Notes: generated by a model not told the origin, from the sequence alone. A stretch of 64,000 bases of DNA from Odoribacter sp. (GCA_020024465.1 JAHHTT010000003.1:1-64000); one strand, 5' to 3'; shown: positions 42,367 to 51,081, numbered from the stretch's first letter. Program-made: numbers and translations.

Positions 42367-44802
42367 CTAAATAAAAAGATTTACATTTGCATTCTCTGCT
42401 CTTTCCAAATAAGTTGCAACACCTCCAATCTGTACTCCATCTAACAATTCTTCAGCTTTAACACCCATCACATCCATTGACATTTGACAAGCGATAAATT
42501 CAACTCCATTTTGACGAGCTTGCTCAATTAAAATCTCCAATGAATCAATTTGTTTTTTCTTCATTATCCCACGCATCATTCGTGTCCCCATTCCCATCAT
42601 ATTCATTTTTGACAGTTTTAATTGACGGCTACCAGAAGGTAACATCATACCAAACATCTTACCCATAAAATCTTTTTTCACAGCTGTAAGAGGTTTACGC
42701 TTTATGACATTCAAACCCCAAAAAGTAAAAAACAGAGTCACCTTCCGACCTGTAGATGCCGCTCCATTAGCAATTACAAACGAAGCTAAAACTTTATCCA
42801 AATCATCATTAAAAACGACTATTGTCTTGCCATTAGTCGCTTTTTCAACAGATTTACAAGAGAATGAATCACTTTTTTCCAACAAAGCTGTAACAATTCC
42901 TTTGTCACGTGATAATGAAATCAACTTATTACCCGTCATTTTCGTCCAAGATTCAACATCTCTCGCAAATCCTGCATCTGTAGCCTTAATTTGCAAACGC
43001 TCTCCAACAGCCAGTTTTTCAATTTCTTTTTTCAACTTCATAACCGGACCCGGACACTGCAATCCGCAAGCATCTACAGAAATTTGACCAACTGATTGGT
43101 CTACAATTTCTGTAGATGTACCTATCAATTCGTTATTTTGAGATTCAAAACATTGTTCAGCAGTACATATTTCATAAGTCTTCAAACCACCAGATAGATT
43201 AAAAACATTATACCCATACTGAGCCAATATCCTTGAAGCCACATATCCGCGCAAACCAACAGCACAAAATACAACAACCGGCTTATCGACAGGAATTTCA
43301 TTTAAATGATTACGTATTTCATCCAAAGGAATATTAATTGCAGATCGAATTGTATTAAGTGCACACTCTTCCTTAGTACAAACATTTATGAGAGTAATTT
43401 CACTCTTATCTCTTTCTTGTAATTCTCGCCAACTCATACTTTTTACACGTCCATGAAGTATATTATCAGCAACAAATCCTATCATATTTACAGGATCCTT
43501 CGCCGAAGAAAAAGGTGGTGCATAAGCCTGTTCCAATTCCATCAAATCATAAATACTTCCATCATTACGTATAACGGCTGCCAACATTTCCAAACGTTTG
43601 TCAGTACCTTCATAACCAACAACCTGTCCCCCTAATAAACGACCGTTATCTGGAGAAAAATTGATTTTTATAGTCATTTGCAAAGCATTAGGGTAGTATC
43701 CAGCATGAGAAGAAGCGTGAACAATCGTTGTTAGATATGGAATTTCCAACCGTTCAAGCATCCGAGCCGAAAGTCCAGAAGTACCCACCGTCAAGTCAAA
43801 TACTTTTGCAATTGCAGTACCAATAGCTCCCTTATAAATACTATGGTTGCCATTAACTATATTATCAGCACAAATACGACCTTGCTTATTCGCAGGTCCT
43901 GCTAAAAATGCCAACGAAGAATGTCCACTAACAGGATTTTTAAACTCAATAGCATCACCCACAGCATAGATATCAGGAACAGAAGTTTGCAAATATTCAT
44001 TTACCCATATTCCACCCAATTCCCCTATCTTCAAGCCAGCTTTACTAGCCAAACGAACGTCCGGACGCACTCCAATAGAAAGAATTACTATATCCGCCTG
44101 AAGATTGCGACCACTTTTTAAAACAATACTCAATCCATTAGGTGTTTTACAAAATGAAGAAACAGCTTCTTTCAATAATAAACCAACTCCTTTTTCCTTA
44201 AAATGTTGATGCACAGTAGCAGCTATTTCAAAATCAACAGGAGTCATTACTTGGTCAGCCATTTCTACAACTGTCATTTGAATCCCCAAATGATGTAAAT
44301 TTTCAGCCATTTCCAATCCAATAAAACCGGCTCCAACAACAACGGCACGCTTCACTGAATGACTATTCACCCACTCTTTTATGCGATCCGTATCATAAAT
44401 ATTCCGAAGAGTGAAAATCCCATCTTCCCCTATACCTTCCAAAGGAGGACGCACAGGTTCTGCTCCCGGAGAAAGCACTAATTTATCATAGCTTTCGCTA
44501 TATGTCCGGCCAGATGATAATTCCAAAACTTCAATTGTCTTCTGTTTAACATCAATTCTCTTCACTTCACTTTCTACACGAACATCAACTCTAAATCTGG
44601 CATGAAAACTATCAGGATTCTGCACAAAAAGGCGTTCACGCTCTTCAATTTTTCCTCCAATATAATAAGGCAATCCACAATTAGCATATGATATATATTC
44701 TCCTTTTTCAAATAGAATAATATCAGCTTGTTCGTCCATTCGTCTTAAACGAGCTGCAGTAGATGCCCCTCCAGCTACTCCTCCAATAATCAGATATTTC
44801 AT
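42367..44802 (-). CDS. CoA-disulfide reductase-like oxidoreductase fused to rhodanese, TusA and DsrE domains
   Basis: 811 residues in four modules. 1 to about 450: FAD/NAD(P) pyridine nucleotide-disulfide reductase of the CoADR/Npsr type, with IIGGVAGGASTAARLRR at 5-21, redox Cys42 in SYANCGLPYYIGG, second dinucleotide motif VVVGAGFIGLEMAENL at 154-169 and YAVGDAIEF near 279. About 460-545: rhodanese with active-site Cys513 in FCAVGLRGY. About 575-640: TusA-like, DACGLQCPGPVMKLKK with the sulfur-carrier Cys583. About 657-811: DsrE/DsrF-like with KTIVVFNDDLDKVLASFVIANGA and Cys772. All sulfur-relay cysteines are present, so intramolecular persulfide or polysulfide transfer is plausible. An ArsR-family gene lies 88 nt upstream on the same strand. 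Known in Bacteroides as an unnamed multidomain oxidoreductase. Confidence 0.88.
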   Translation of the reverse strand: MKYLIIGGVAGGASTAARLRRMDEQADIILFEKGEYISYANCGLPYYIGGKIEERERLFVQNPDSFHARFRVDVRVESEVKRIDVKQKTIEVLELSSGRTYSESYDKLVLSPGAEPVRPPLEGIGEDGIFTLRNIYDTDRIKEWVNSHSVKRAVVVGAGFIGLEMAENLHHLGIQMTVVEMADQVMTPVDFEIAATVHQHFKEKGVGLLLKEAVSSFCKTPNGLSIVLKSGRNLQADIVILSIGVRPDVRLASKAGLKIGELGGIWVNEYLQTSVPDIYAVGDAIEFKNPVSGHSSLAFLAGPANKQGRICADNIVNGNHSIYKGAIGTAIAKVFDLTVGTSGLSARMLERLEIPYLTTIVHASSHAGYYPNALQMTIKINFSPDNGRLLGGQVVGYEGTDKRLEMLAAVIRNDGSIYDLMELEQAYAPPFSSAKDPVNMIGFVADNILHGRVKSMSWRELQERDKSEITLINVCTKEECALNTIRSAINIPLDEIRNHLNEIPVDKPVVVFCAVGLRGYVASRILAQYGYNVFNLSGGLKTYEICTAEQCFESQNNELIGTSTEIVDQSVGQISVDACGLQCPGPVMKLKKEIEKLAVGERLQIKATDAGFARDVESWTKMTGNKLISLSRDKGIVTALLEKSDSFSCKSVEKATNGKTIVVFNDDLDKVLASFVIANGAASTGRKVTLFFTFWGLNVIKRKPLTAVKKDFMGKMFGMMLPSGSRQLKLSKMNMMGMGTRMMRGIMKKKQIDSLEILIEQARQNGVEFIACQMSMDVMGVKAEELLDGVQIGGVATYLERAENANVNLFI

Positions 44803-44890
44803 AGTTTTATAATTTTTATTAGTTAAATACTAAAACATACATTTATATAATAGTTTCATAAAAATAAGGAGATAGATATCAATCCCCATT

Positions 44891-45187
44891 CTATGAGTTG
44901 CATTTAAGCATACAACGCATTACATTAGTCACTCTATCATCAACCAAACGATAAAAAGCGTTTCTTCCCTCTCGACGTATCAATAAAATGCCTTTAGCAT
45001 ACATATCAGTCAAATGATGAGAAATCAAGGCCTGACTACATTCTGTTTGCTCACAAATATCAGACACACTCAATTCTTCATTCCTTGACAGCAAACAAAT
45101 AATCGCCAAACGATTAGGATGAGCAACTGCTTTTAAACTATAGGCAATTTGCTCTAATTCTTCCCTTGTAAAACATTTCTTCTCCAT
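44891..45187 (-). CDS. ArsR-family winged-helix regulator
   Basis: 98 residues. LKAVAHPNRLAIICLLSRNEELSVSDICEQTECSQALISHHLTDMYAKGILLIRREGRNAFYRLVD is the ArsR helix-turn-helix with wing. The metal-box ELCVCDL is changed to ELSVSDICEQTECS; Cys3 positions other than C55-like and the terminal CMLKCNS are present, so thiol or persulfide sensing (as in BigR/SqrR) is possible, inferred. It is transcribed toward the sulfur fusion gene. A perfect 24-bp palindrome lies 24 bp upstream of its ATG. Confidence 0.9.
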   Translation of the reverse strand: MEKKCFTREELEQIAYSLKAVAHPNRLAIICLLSRNEELSVSDICEQTECSQALISHHLTDMYAKGILLIRREGRNAFYRLVDDRVTNVMRCMLKCNS

Positions 45188-45210
45188 ATTCTCTTATTTT
45201 AAGATTACAA

Positions 45211-45234
45211 ATATATAAATATATATTTATATAT
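45211..45234. promoter_or_regulatory. Palindrome upstream of arsR, candidate operator
   Basis: ATATATAAATAT followed by its exact reverse complement ATATTTATATAT, 24 bp. ArsR-family operators are usually AT-rich imperfect palindromes of this size. A partial half-site (ATTTATATAAT) occurs near 44840 ahead of the oxidoreductase gene. Autoregulation is inferred. Confidence 0.6.
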
Positions 45235-45247
45235 CAAAGCAAACAAC

Positions 45248-45289
45248 AACATAAAAGATACCTTTTATTTTAAAGGTATCTTTTATGTT
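45248..45289. terminator. Terminator of the rpmB-rpmG-DUF4295 operon
   Basis: Stem AACATAAAAGATACCTTT / AAAGGTATCTTTTATGTT, 18 bp, short loop; directly after the DUF4295 stop. Confidence 0.8.
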
Positions 45290-45302
45290 CATAAAGAAAT
45301 AC

Positions 45303-45455
45303 TTATTTCTTCAAGGTTTCTTTTACCTGATCAGTAGTGACCATTTGTTCTTTGAAAGTATAAGCACCAGTCTTTGGAGACTTTACCATTTTGATTACTT
45401 TCGCATAACCTCTACCGTCACCGGTTTTCAGGGTTGCAACTACTTTCTTTGCCAT
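45303..45455 (-). CDS. DUF4295 small protein
   Basis: 50 residues, reading MAKKVVATLKTGDGRGYAKV at the start and ending in TTDQVKETLKK. The composition is basic. This is the Bacteroidota DUF4295 family, always found after rpmG as a third ribosome-linked gene, which is the case here (7 nt gap). It is likely ribosome-associated; function unproven. The gene is shorter than 60 codons and easily missed. Confidence 0.9.
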   Translation of the reverse strand: MAKKVVATLKTGDGRGYAKVIKMVKSPKTGAYTFKEQMVTTDQVKETLKK

Positions 45456-45462
45456 AGTTCAA

Positions 45463-45651
45463 TTATTTAATTTCGCGGTGTAACGTTACTCTTTTCAGAT
45501 ACGGATTATACTTTTTCAGTTCCAATCTTTCAGGAGTATTTTTTCTGTTCTTGGTAGTAATGTACCGTGACATTCCTGGTACGCCGGATTCTTTTTGTTC
45601 TGTACATTCAAGAATCACCTGCACTCTGTTTCCTTTACTTTTCTTTGCCAT
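45463..45651 (-). CDS. rpmG: 50S ribosomal protein L33
   Basis: 62 residues: MAKKSKGNRVQVILECTEQK, then RYITTKNRKNTPERLELKKYNPYLKRVTLHREIK. This is the standard L33 ending. Only one of the four zinc Cys (Cys16) is left, so it is the zinc-free form. It lies between rpmB (11 nt upstream) and the DUF4295 gene. Confidence 0.96.
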   Translation of the reverse strand: MAKKSKGNRVQVILECTEQKESGVPGMSRYITTKNRKNTPERLELKKYNPYLKRVTLHREIK

Positions 45652-45662
45652 CGTCAGTGATT

Positions 45663-45905
45663 TTAAATAGTTTTAATTAATCCAGCTTCTGTAGCTTGCT
45701 TCAGACAAGCACTCAGACCTTTTTTATTAATCAAACGAAGACCATCGGCTGAAACATTCAGGCGAATCCATCTGTCTTCTTCTGGCCAATAGAAATTTCT
45801 TTTGAACAGGTTGATTGAAAATGTTCTCTTAACTCTTCTTTTAGAGTGAGAAACATGGTTACCACCCATTGCTCTTTTTCCGGTTATTTGACAAACTCTT
45901 GACAT
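45663..45905 (-). CDS. rpmB: 50S ribosomal protein L28
   Basis: 80 residues. MSRVCQITGKRAMGGNHVSH at the N-terminus, then SKRRVKRTFSINLFKRNFYWPEE and RWIRLNVSADGLRLINKKG, the L28 core. First gene of the rpmB-rpmG-DUF4295 operon. Its upstream region (45906-46168) is AT-rich with no other feature I can support. Confidence 0.96.
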   Translation of the reverse strand: MSRVCQITGKRAMGGNHVSHSKRRVKRTFSINLFKRNFYWPEEDRWIRLNVSADGLRLINKKGLSACLKQATEAGLIKTI

Positions 45906-46168
45906 CTCTCAGTATTTTTTATAAACGCTTTCCAAACAGAGTGCAAAGTAAATACTTTTTTTTTATATAAACAAGTATGTCAAGAAAAAAATCATATTCT
46001 TTATTCAAAAAGAGTCTTCTCATTTCCTCAAAAAGTACAGAACAAATATATTCAAAATAATATCAGAAACATTAGTATTCACTAAAAATCGTAAAGAGAT
46101 TTTTGAAATTATTGCAAATTAAAATATTATAGAGATTTTTTAGAGTTTAGTTTATGACAATAGTTGCC

Positions 46169-46342
46169 CTAACGAGTGTCTTTTTCATCAAGGTAAATAT
46201 GTAACAAGATACATTCATCATTGGTCTCCTTCATAATACCTATAATCTCACGGATTCCGATCACATCAAAGAAACCGAAAAAACTCTTTGACAAAAGATA
46301 TCTTGCCTGTATTTTATAATCAAAGGATAATTGTTTGCTCAT
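46169..46342 (-). CDS. Possible small protein of unknown function
   Basis: Open frame of 57 residues beginning MSKQLSFDYKIQARYLLSKS and ending DEKDTR, not long enough for most gene callers. A TACTTTTG -7 box at 46354-46347 would start transcription at about the ATG, so it would be leaderless or begin at the internal Met near residue 37. The sequence is not low-complexity and looks protein-like, but I recognise no family. It may be the remnant of a longer gene. It lies in the 580-bp gap between rpmB and the Dabb gene. Confidence 0.3.
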   Translation of the reverse strand: MSKQLSFDYKIQARYLLSKSFFGFFDVIGIREIIGIMKETNDECILLHIYLDEKDTR

Positions 46343-46427
46343 AATACAAAAGTATCATCTTTACAGCATTGGTTAATTATGAAAACCTTGAAATCTCATC
46401 TAAATAGATTTATTAATCCATAGACTT

Positions 46428-46458
46428 TTGTAACTAAGCCGTTTTTATACTAATTTTG
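46428..46458 (+). promoter_or_regulatory. Promoter for the Dabb gene
   Basis: TTG at 46428-46430, 20-bp spacer, TAATTTTG at 46451-46458, followed by a leader of about 20 nt. Confidence 0.7.
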
Positions 46459-46485
46459 CGTATCAAATAATTAAATTTCATAGCA

Positions 46486-46779
46486 ATGATTAAACACATT
46501 GTATTTTTCAAATTCAAATCGTTACCAGAAAAAGAAGGCAATATGTATAAAATTAAGGTGGAATTAGAAAAATTATCCACCATTATTACGGAATTAAAAG
46601 AAATTCATGTTGGCATAAACATTAACTCTACAGAATACTGGGATCTCTGTTTAGAAGCAATTGTTGAAGACATGGCCGCTTTAAATGCTTATGCGACTCA
46701 TCCTGCACATCAAACTATTGTCAAAAAAATGATTGCTCCTATCAAGGAAGATCGAGCATGTATTGATTACATTTTATAA
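46486..46779 (+). CDS. Dabb (stress-responsive A/B barrel) domain protein
   Basis: 97 residues, one alpha/beta barrel half that dimerises in this family. MIKHIVFFKFKSLPE is the hallmark start (IKHIVxFKxK), followed by ELKEIHVGININSTEYWDLCLEAIVEDMAALNAYATHPAHQ and a short C-terminal helix. Active-site chemistry differs between family members; no reaction can be assigned. It is monocistronic with a strong promoter. Confidence 0.88.
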   Translation: MIKHIVFFKFKSLPEKEGNMYKIKVELEKLSTIITELKEIHVGININSTEYWDLCLEAIVEDMAALNAYATHPAHQTIVKKMIAPIKEDRACIDYIL

Positions 46780-46867
46780 TTCTCCAACAGCGATTCTACA
46801 ACTGCGTGTGCTTGTCTAACCATGTAAAGAACAAAAAATATACAAAAAAAACATATCTTTTTCCTTT

Positions 46868-47440
46868 ATGTTTAAGGGATTTTTTAGATGTTTGCCTCAT
46901 TGCACTCTATCTTTTAAAAACAAAAATAATTCAAGTTTGGTTCACTTAACAGCAACAGCAGGACTAATTGTTTTTCCAATCAAGACTGTATCGCTGAAGT
47001 ATGGAGATTCAAGAAAGCAAGAATTATTTTTTTAAGCGTTTTCCTTATGAACTTTCTAGTAATTGATTTTATACACTTAATCATTACCTTTATCAGGTGC
47101 TCCATTTTGGAAAGAAGAAGAAATCTTTAACTTTGCTTTGAACTATACCATACATATTTTTAGTCAGTTTACTAGCTTTTTTAGTTGGCTCATTTTTTTA
47201 TGCATACATTATTAGTAAAATGCAAATAGCAACCAAAGGCAAATTCTTTTTATTACATTCCATAACTTCCACAATTACAACTGAAAGTGCTACTTCTATA
47301 AAATAACATTATTAATTACTGTCCATGTGGTTGAAAAAGGATTTTCAGTAAATGTCCTATACTTATTATCAATTCAATATTTTCTGAAGTTATCAGATGA
47401 GGAATTATTTTAATTCGATGATTAAAGCAACAACTTAAGC
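46868..47440 (+). pseudogene. Decayed queuosine-precursor transporter gene (YhhQ/QueT, DUF165)
   Basis: An apparently empty region translates piecewise into one protein family. In order: VCLIALYLLKTKIIQV from 46890, ATAGLIVFPI at 46952-46981, DCIAEVWRFKKARIIFLS from 46984 continuing to MNFLVIDFIHLIITF, APFWKEEEIFNFALNY from 47099, LVGSFFYAYIISKMQIATKG from about 47184 ending at a stop at 47304, then QYFLKLS at 47375. These are the family blocks of the VUT/YhhQ queuosine precursor transporter (DUF165) in the correct order. The frame changes at least four times, and about five codons (SYIIN in relatives) are lost between FPI and DC. The intact protein would have about 220 residues. No full frame remains, so it is inactive. 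The edges are approximate. Confidence 0.85.
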
Positions 47441-47471
47441 GTTTTATTTTAATACTTAAGTATATAACACT

Positions 47472-48062
47472 TTATATCAATCCATTATGATGTTTTTCCT
47501 GTATTAAAATCTCATTAAAACAATGTCGACAAATAGGTTCATAATCATGCATTTCTCCTAACATCACTAACTTATCATTTTCCGAAAGTCTGTGAGAATG
47601 ATTTGCAAGATTTCCACATTTAACACATACGGTATGTACTTTAGTTACATACTCAGCCACTGCCATCAAATTAGGCATCGGTCCAAAAGGTTTCCCCAAA
47701 TAATCCATATCAAGTCCTGCTACTATTACACGAACACCATTATCGGCCAAAGTTTTGCATACTGATACAATATTATGATCAAAAAATTGCGTTTCATCAA
47801 TACCCACCACATCAACATCTCCTACCAATAAAAGAATATTATCGGAATTTTCCACCGGAGTGCACCGAATTGCATGAGAATCATGTGAAACCACATATTC
47901 TTCAGAATAACGTACATCAATAGCAGGCTTAAAGATTTTCACCTTTTGTTTAGAAAACTGTGCATGTTTCAAACGACGGATCAATTCCTCCGTTTTTCCC
48001 GAAAACATAGAACCACAAACAACTTCTATCCACCCGTTTCGTTTTGCATTTTCCAAAAACAT
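47472..48062 (-). CDS. tdk: Thymidine kinase
   Basis: 196 residues from the ATG at 48062. The longer frame begins with a TTG that is part of the TACCTTTG promoter box, so it is not used. Phosphorylates thymidine for dTMP salvage (type II TK). P-loop VVCGSMFSGKTEELIRRL near 15-32, DETQFFD near 90, the lasso and the zinc site VCVKCGN and ICRHCF. Length and motifs are standard. It is the last gene of the minus-strand housekeeping block, whose next gene is the PBP4-like carboxypeptidase. Confidence 0.95.
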   Translation of the reverse strand: MFLENAKRNGWIEVVCGSMFSGKTEELIRRLKHAQFSKQKVKIFKPAIDVRYSEEYVVSHDSHAIRCTPVENSDNILLLVGDVDVVGIDETQFFDHNIVSVCKTLADNGVRVIVAGLDMDYLGKPFGPMPNLMAVAEYVTKVHTVCVKCGNLANHSHRLSENDKLVMLGEMHDYEPICRHCFNEILIQEKHHNGLI

Positions 48063-48086
48063 GTTACCTGAATTTTTAACTCCTTG

Positions 48087-48094
48087 CAAAGGTA
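48087..48094 (-). promoter_or_regulatory. Internal promoter -7 box for tdk
   Basis: TACCTTTG on the minus strand matches TAnnTTTG and lies in the gap between the PBP4-like gene and tdk, about 25 bp before the tdk ATG. No TTG at the consensus distance. Confidence 0.45.
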
Positions 48095-48098
48095 TAAA

Positions 48099-49472
48099 TT
48101 ATTCCATCAAATGGGAAAGAAATTTACCAACAGCTCTCTGCAATTGAGCTACAGTACAGGTATAGTGATTTACTAAAATTGTAAAAGCCAATCGTTCGCC
48201 TTTATTATTAGTCAGATACCCGGATAAACTACGCACACCGGACATTGAACCAGTCTTTGCCTGTAAATTTTTATTCAATTGCGGATATGCATGACAATAG
48301 CCTGCCAAGCCGCCATCTACACCGCCCAAAGGAAGAGAATTCAAAAAAGCAGAATGTTCTCTTCTACCAATATATACCAATAGATCTGTCAATACGCAAG
48401 CTGGCAAAGCATCTAACGAAGACAAACCGCATGCATCATGCAAAGTAATTCCTTGTGTATCTATTCCAGCCTCAATCAATAAAGCAGACACCTTTTTTTG
48501 CCATTCCTTTCCACCAATCAATACTCCCAATGCTTCTGCAAAAAGATTTACGCTAGCTTTATTCGTATGAAAAACAATCTCCTCCAAACAAGGAGAATCA
48601 AAATATACCAACAGAGTACGTGCTGTATCAGTGAGGATATTATTTTCCACACCGATCCCTTTATCGGTAAGCATATTTTCTAATTCATTGATACAAGCAG
48701 TAGCAGGGTCATGTAAAACTCCTTTTATCTTAAAAGATTTACGGTTTGCAGGTAAAGTTCCCCTTACACAAAGCACCTTACTATAAGGACCTCCATAAAT
48801 CCAGGTATTATCCCGATTAACTGTAGCAGCATTTACTTCATTAAGAATTTCAATTCCCGGTAAGGCAGGATATATGGATACCAATTTAGCTAAAGTACCG
48901 ACGGCCCCTGTCTGAAAATTAAAAACACATATATTATCCCGATAATTAAAAGGCAAATAAAGGGCACCATAATAATTGGAAACATCTTCCCAAGCCCAGG
49001 ATCTAGGAATATTTGTCCCAAGTACAGCACCCTCTATTAATATTCGCCCATTAATTTGCGTAATACCGACACGCTGAATTGCAGCAACCAAATTTTTTAC
49101 AAATGGACGATGAGGAAAAAAACGAGAATCCAAAGTAGGGTCTCCTGCTGCAGACACAATAATATCTCCGGATAATATTCCTTCTTTTATCTCACCTGTA
49201 TAAAATATATTTGTACGATAACGAAAATTATTTCCCTTTTCCTGTAAAGCAAACCATGTAGGTAAAATTTTGACAACAGAGGCTGGTGTCAATGCCATTT
49301 CTGAATTACAAGACACTATCTCTTTTCCATCACACACCCGCTTCACAGATACACTGACAGCAGCATTTCTCATTCCATTCGTATTCAATAACTCCTCTAA
49401 TACTGACAATTGTCCGTATCCACATAATTCTGTCCACAACAAGAAACCGATCAACAATATCCCTTTATTCAT
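48099..49472 (-). CDS. dacB: D-alanyl-D-alanine carboxypeptidase/endopeptidase, PBP4 (DacB) family
   Basis: 457 residues, signal peptide MNKGILLIGFLLWTELCGYGQ. Class-C-like penicillin-binding protein of the S13 peptidase type that trims peptidoglycan peptides in the periplasm. Active-site Ser and Lys are in TPASVVKILPTWFAL near 62-76 (SxxK). The SxN-type position is in ACGLSSLDALP near 348, which reads SSLD and not the usual SDN or SSN. KTGSMSGVRSLSGYL near 409 is the KTG motif. A large insertion between SxxK and SxN is typical of PBP4. The start overlaps xseB by 4 nt (49469-49472). Confidence 0.88.
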   Translation of the reverse strand: MNKGILLIGFLLWTELCGYGQLSVLEELLNTNGMRNAAVSVSVKRVCDGKEIVSCNSEMALTPASVVKILPTWFALQEKGNNFRYRTNIFYTGEIKEGILSGDIIVSAAGDPTLDSRFFPHRPFVKNLVAAIQRVGITQINGRILIEGAVLGTNIPRSWAWEDVSNYYGALYLPFNYRDNICVFNFQTGAVGTLAKLVSIYPALPGIEILNEVNAATVNRDNTWIYGGPYSKVLCVRGTLPANRKSFKIKGVLHDPATACINELENMLTDKGIGVENNILTDTARTLLVYFDSPCLEEIVFHTNKASVNLFAEALGVLIGGKEWQKKVSALLIEAGIDTQGITLHDACGLSSLDALPACVLTDLLVYIGRREHSAFLNSLPLGGVDGGLAGYCHAYPQLNKNLQAKTGSMSGVRSLSGYLTNNKGERLAFTILVNHYTCTVAQLQRAVGKFLSHLME

Positions 49473-49696
49473 TTATCATATTGATTGTCAATTGTTTTCA
49501 ATATTTTTTCCACTTCTTCTTCTGTATCATACAATTTTGATTTACAAAAAAACATCAATTCTGAAACACGCTTTACATTAGCACTCAATTCATCAATATC
49601 CAACTGATTATCTTCCAATTTTGCAACAATCTCCTTCATCTCAACCACTGCCTCTTTATATGTTAGCTTCTTTTCTTTACACATATTCTGTTCCAT
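49469..49696 (-). CDS. xseB: Exodeoxyribonuclease VII small subunit
   Basis: 75 residues, Met1 or Met5. Small helical subunit with KKLTYKEAVVEMKEIVAKLEDNQLDIDELSANVKRVSELMFFCKSKLYDTEEEVEKIL, the XseB pattern. The gene directly follows xseA, as usual, and its 3' end overlaps the PBP4-like gene by 4 nt. Confidence 0.93.
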   Translation of the reverse strand: MEQNMCKEKKLTYKEAVVEMKEIVAKLEDNQLDIDELSANVKRVSELMFFCKSKLYDTEEEVEKILKTIDNQYDK

Positions 49697-51067
49697 TTAA
49701 TCATTTTTAATTACAACACTCTTTACATATCCTCCAATCAATTGAGTTTCCAAACAATCACCGGAAGAAAGTTCTGTAATATCTTTTACAACTTTACTAT
49801 TTAAACGGGTAATAGAATATCCTCTTTTTAGCACATTACGAGGATCCACGTATTTCACCGTATTTACTACCAAATCCAAGCGTCGCCTATGCTCTGCCAA
49901 AGTTGCCAACGCATATTGTTGCACATTACGTCCCACTACATTCAATTGATTTTTCTGCTTTGTAAAACCCAAAGTCACCCGATTTTCTAAATGAGTTGAT
50001 ATTTGAGCTAAATTATGAGAATGTTGCGCAATAAAAGCCGCTGAAACATATCCGACTCTTTGCGAAATCATTTGTAAACCAGTTTTTTTATCAATCAATA
50101 AGGAAGATAGCAAGCCTTTAAAATCTGCCACTATTTTCAACAGCCTAGTCTTTTCTTCATGCAATAAATCCTGTATCTCATTTACAAAATCTACTTGTAA
50201 TTCTAAAAGATTCTCCTCCTGTTCATGGAAAACATCAATTAAAAACACGGCAGCTGCCGTAGGGGTCTTTACCCGCAAATGTGCCACTCGGTCTACTATT
50301 GTTTCATCCCGCTCGTGGCCTATTCCAGAAATGACTGGCAAGGGAAACTGAGCTATATTGGCAGCCATATCATAAGTATCAAAGCTACTTAAATCAGTCT
50401 GTGAACCTCCTCCACGAATCAATACCACAACATCAAAAAACGATTCATATTCATAAATTTTATCCAAAGCTGCAATTACCGACTCTGTCGTTTTATCCCC
50501 TTGCATCACAGCAGGAAAAAGATGTACATGAAACCGATAATGGTACGAGTTATTTATTAATTGATTCATGAAATCGTCCAATCCGGCAGCAGTTGGCGAA
50601 GATATCACAGCAATATTTTTAGGCAATAGCGGAAACGGCAATTCACGGTTCATATTTATAATACCTTCCTGCTCCAATTGCTTTAGAATTTCCTGCTTTT
50701 TATACTCTAAATCACCAATTGTATAAGTAGGATCTATATCACGAACATTCAAAGAATAACCATACAATTCATGAAACACCACTTCTACCAGCAACATCAC
50801 TCTTATACCCTTCCTTAAAGCATGCCCGGTCGTTGTCTCAAAATAAGGCTGTAAAGTATGAAATGTAAAAGCCCAAATGGTTGCACGAGCTGTAGCAATA
50901 ATACGATCGTCCTCATCCCTTTTATCTGCCAATTGCAAATAGCAATGTCCGGAACGATTCTGTTGAATTTCGGTAATTTCAGCAATCACCCATATTGCCT
51001 CTGAAAATTCACGCTTCAAAAATCCTTTTATCTGGGTATTCAATTCATATAAAGTCACAGCTTGCAT
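49697..51067 (-). CDS. xseA: Exodeoxyribonuclease VII large subunit
   Basis: 456 residues from the ATG at 51067. The frame is open to 51193 but that part overlaps engB and is not conserved sequence, while MQAVTLYELNTQIKGFLKREF is the normal N-terminus. OB-fold at about 1-100 with IWVIAEITEIQQNRSGHCYLQLADKR. Catalytic core near 125-320 with FPLLPKNIAVISSPTAAGLDDFMNQL, GGGSQTDLSSFDTYDMA and PVISGIGHERDETIVDRVAHLRVKTPTAAAV. A long coiled-coil is followed by DPRNVLKRGYSIT at the C-terminus. With XseB it degrades single-stranded DNA. It is 14 nt downstream of engB. Confidence 0.94.
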   Translation of the reverse strand: MQAVTLYELNTQIKGFLKREFSEAIWVIAEITEIQQNRSGHCYLQLADKRDEDDRIIATARATIWAFTFHTLQPYFETTTGHALRKGIRVMLLVEVVFHELYGYSLNVRDIDPTYTIGDLEYKKQEILKQLEQEGIINMNRELPFPLLPKNIAVISSPTAAGLDDFMNQLINNSYHYRFHVHLFPAVMQGDKTTESVIAALDKIYEYESFFDVVVLIRGGGSQTDLSSFDTYDMAANIAQFPLPVISGIGHERDETIVDRVAHLRVKTPTAAAVFLIDVFHEQEENLLELQVDFVNEIQDLLHEEKTRLLKIVADFKGLLSSLLIDKKTGLQMISQRVGYVSAAFIAQHSHNLAQISTHLENRVTLGFTKQKNQLNVVGRNVQQYALATLAEHRRRLDLVVNTVKYVDPRNVLKRGYSITRLNSKVVKDITELSSGDCLETQLIGGYVKSVVIKND

Positions 51068-51081
51068 CCGACCTCTTGTAT

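Noticed and set aside
45906..46168. Possible gene ahead of rpmB
   Set aside because: Only AT-rich sequence with many stops; no coherent frame or family motif.
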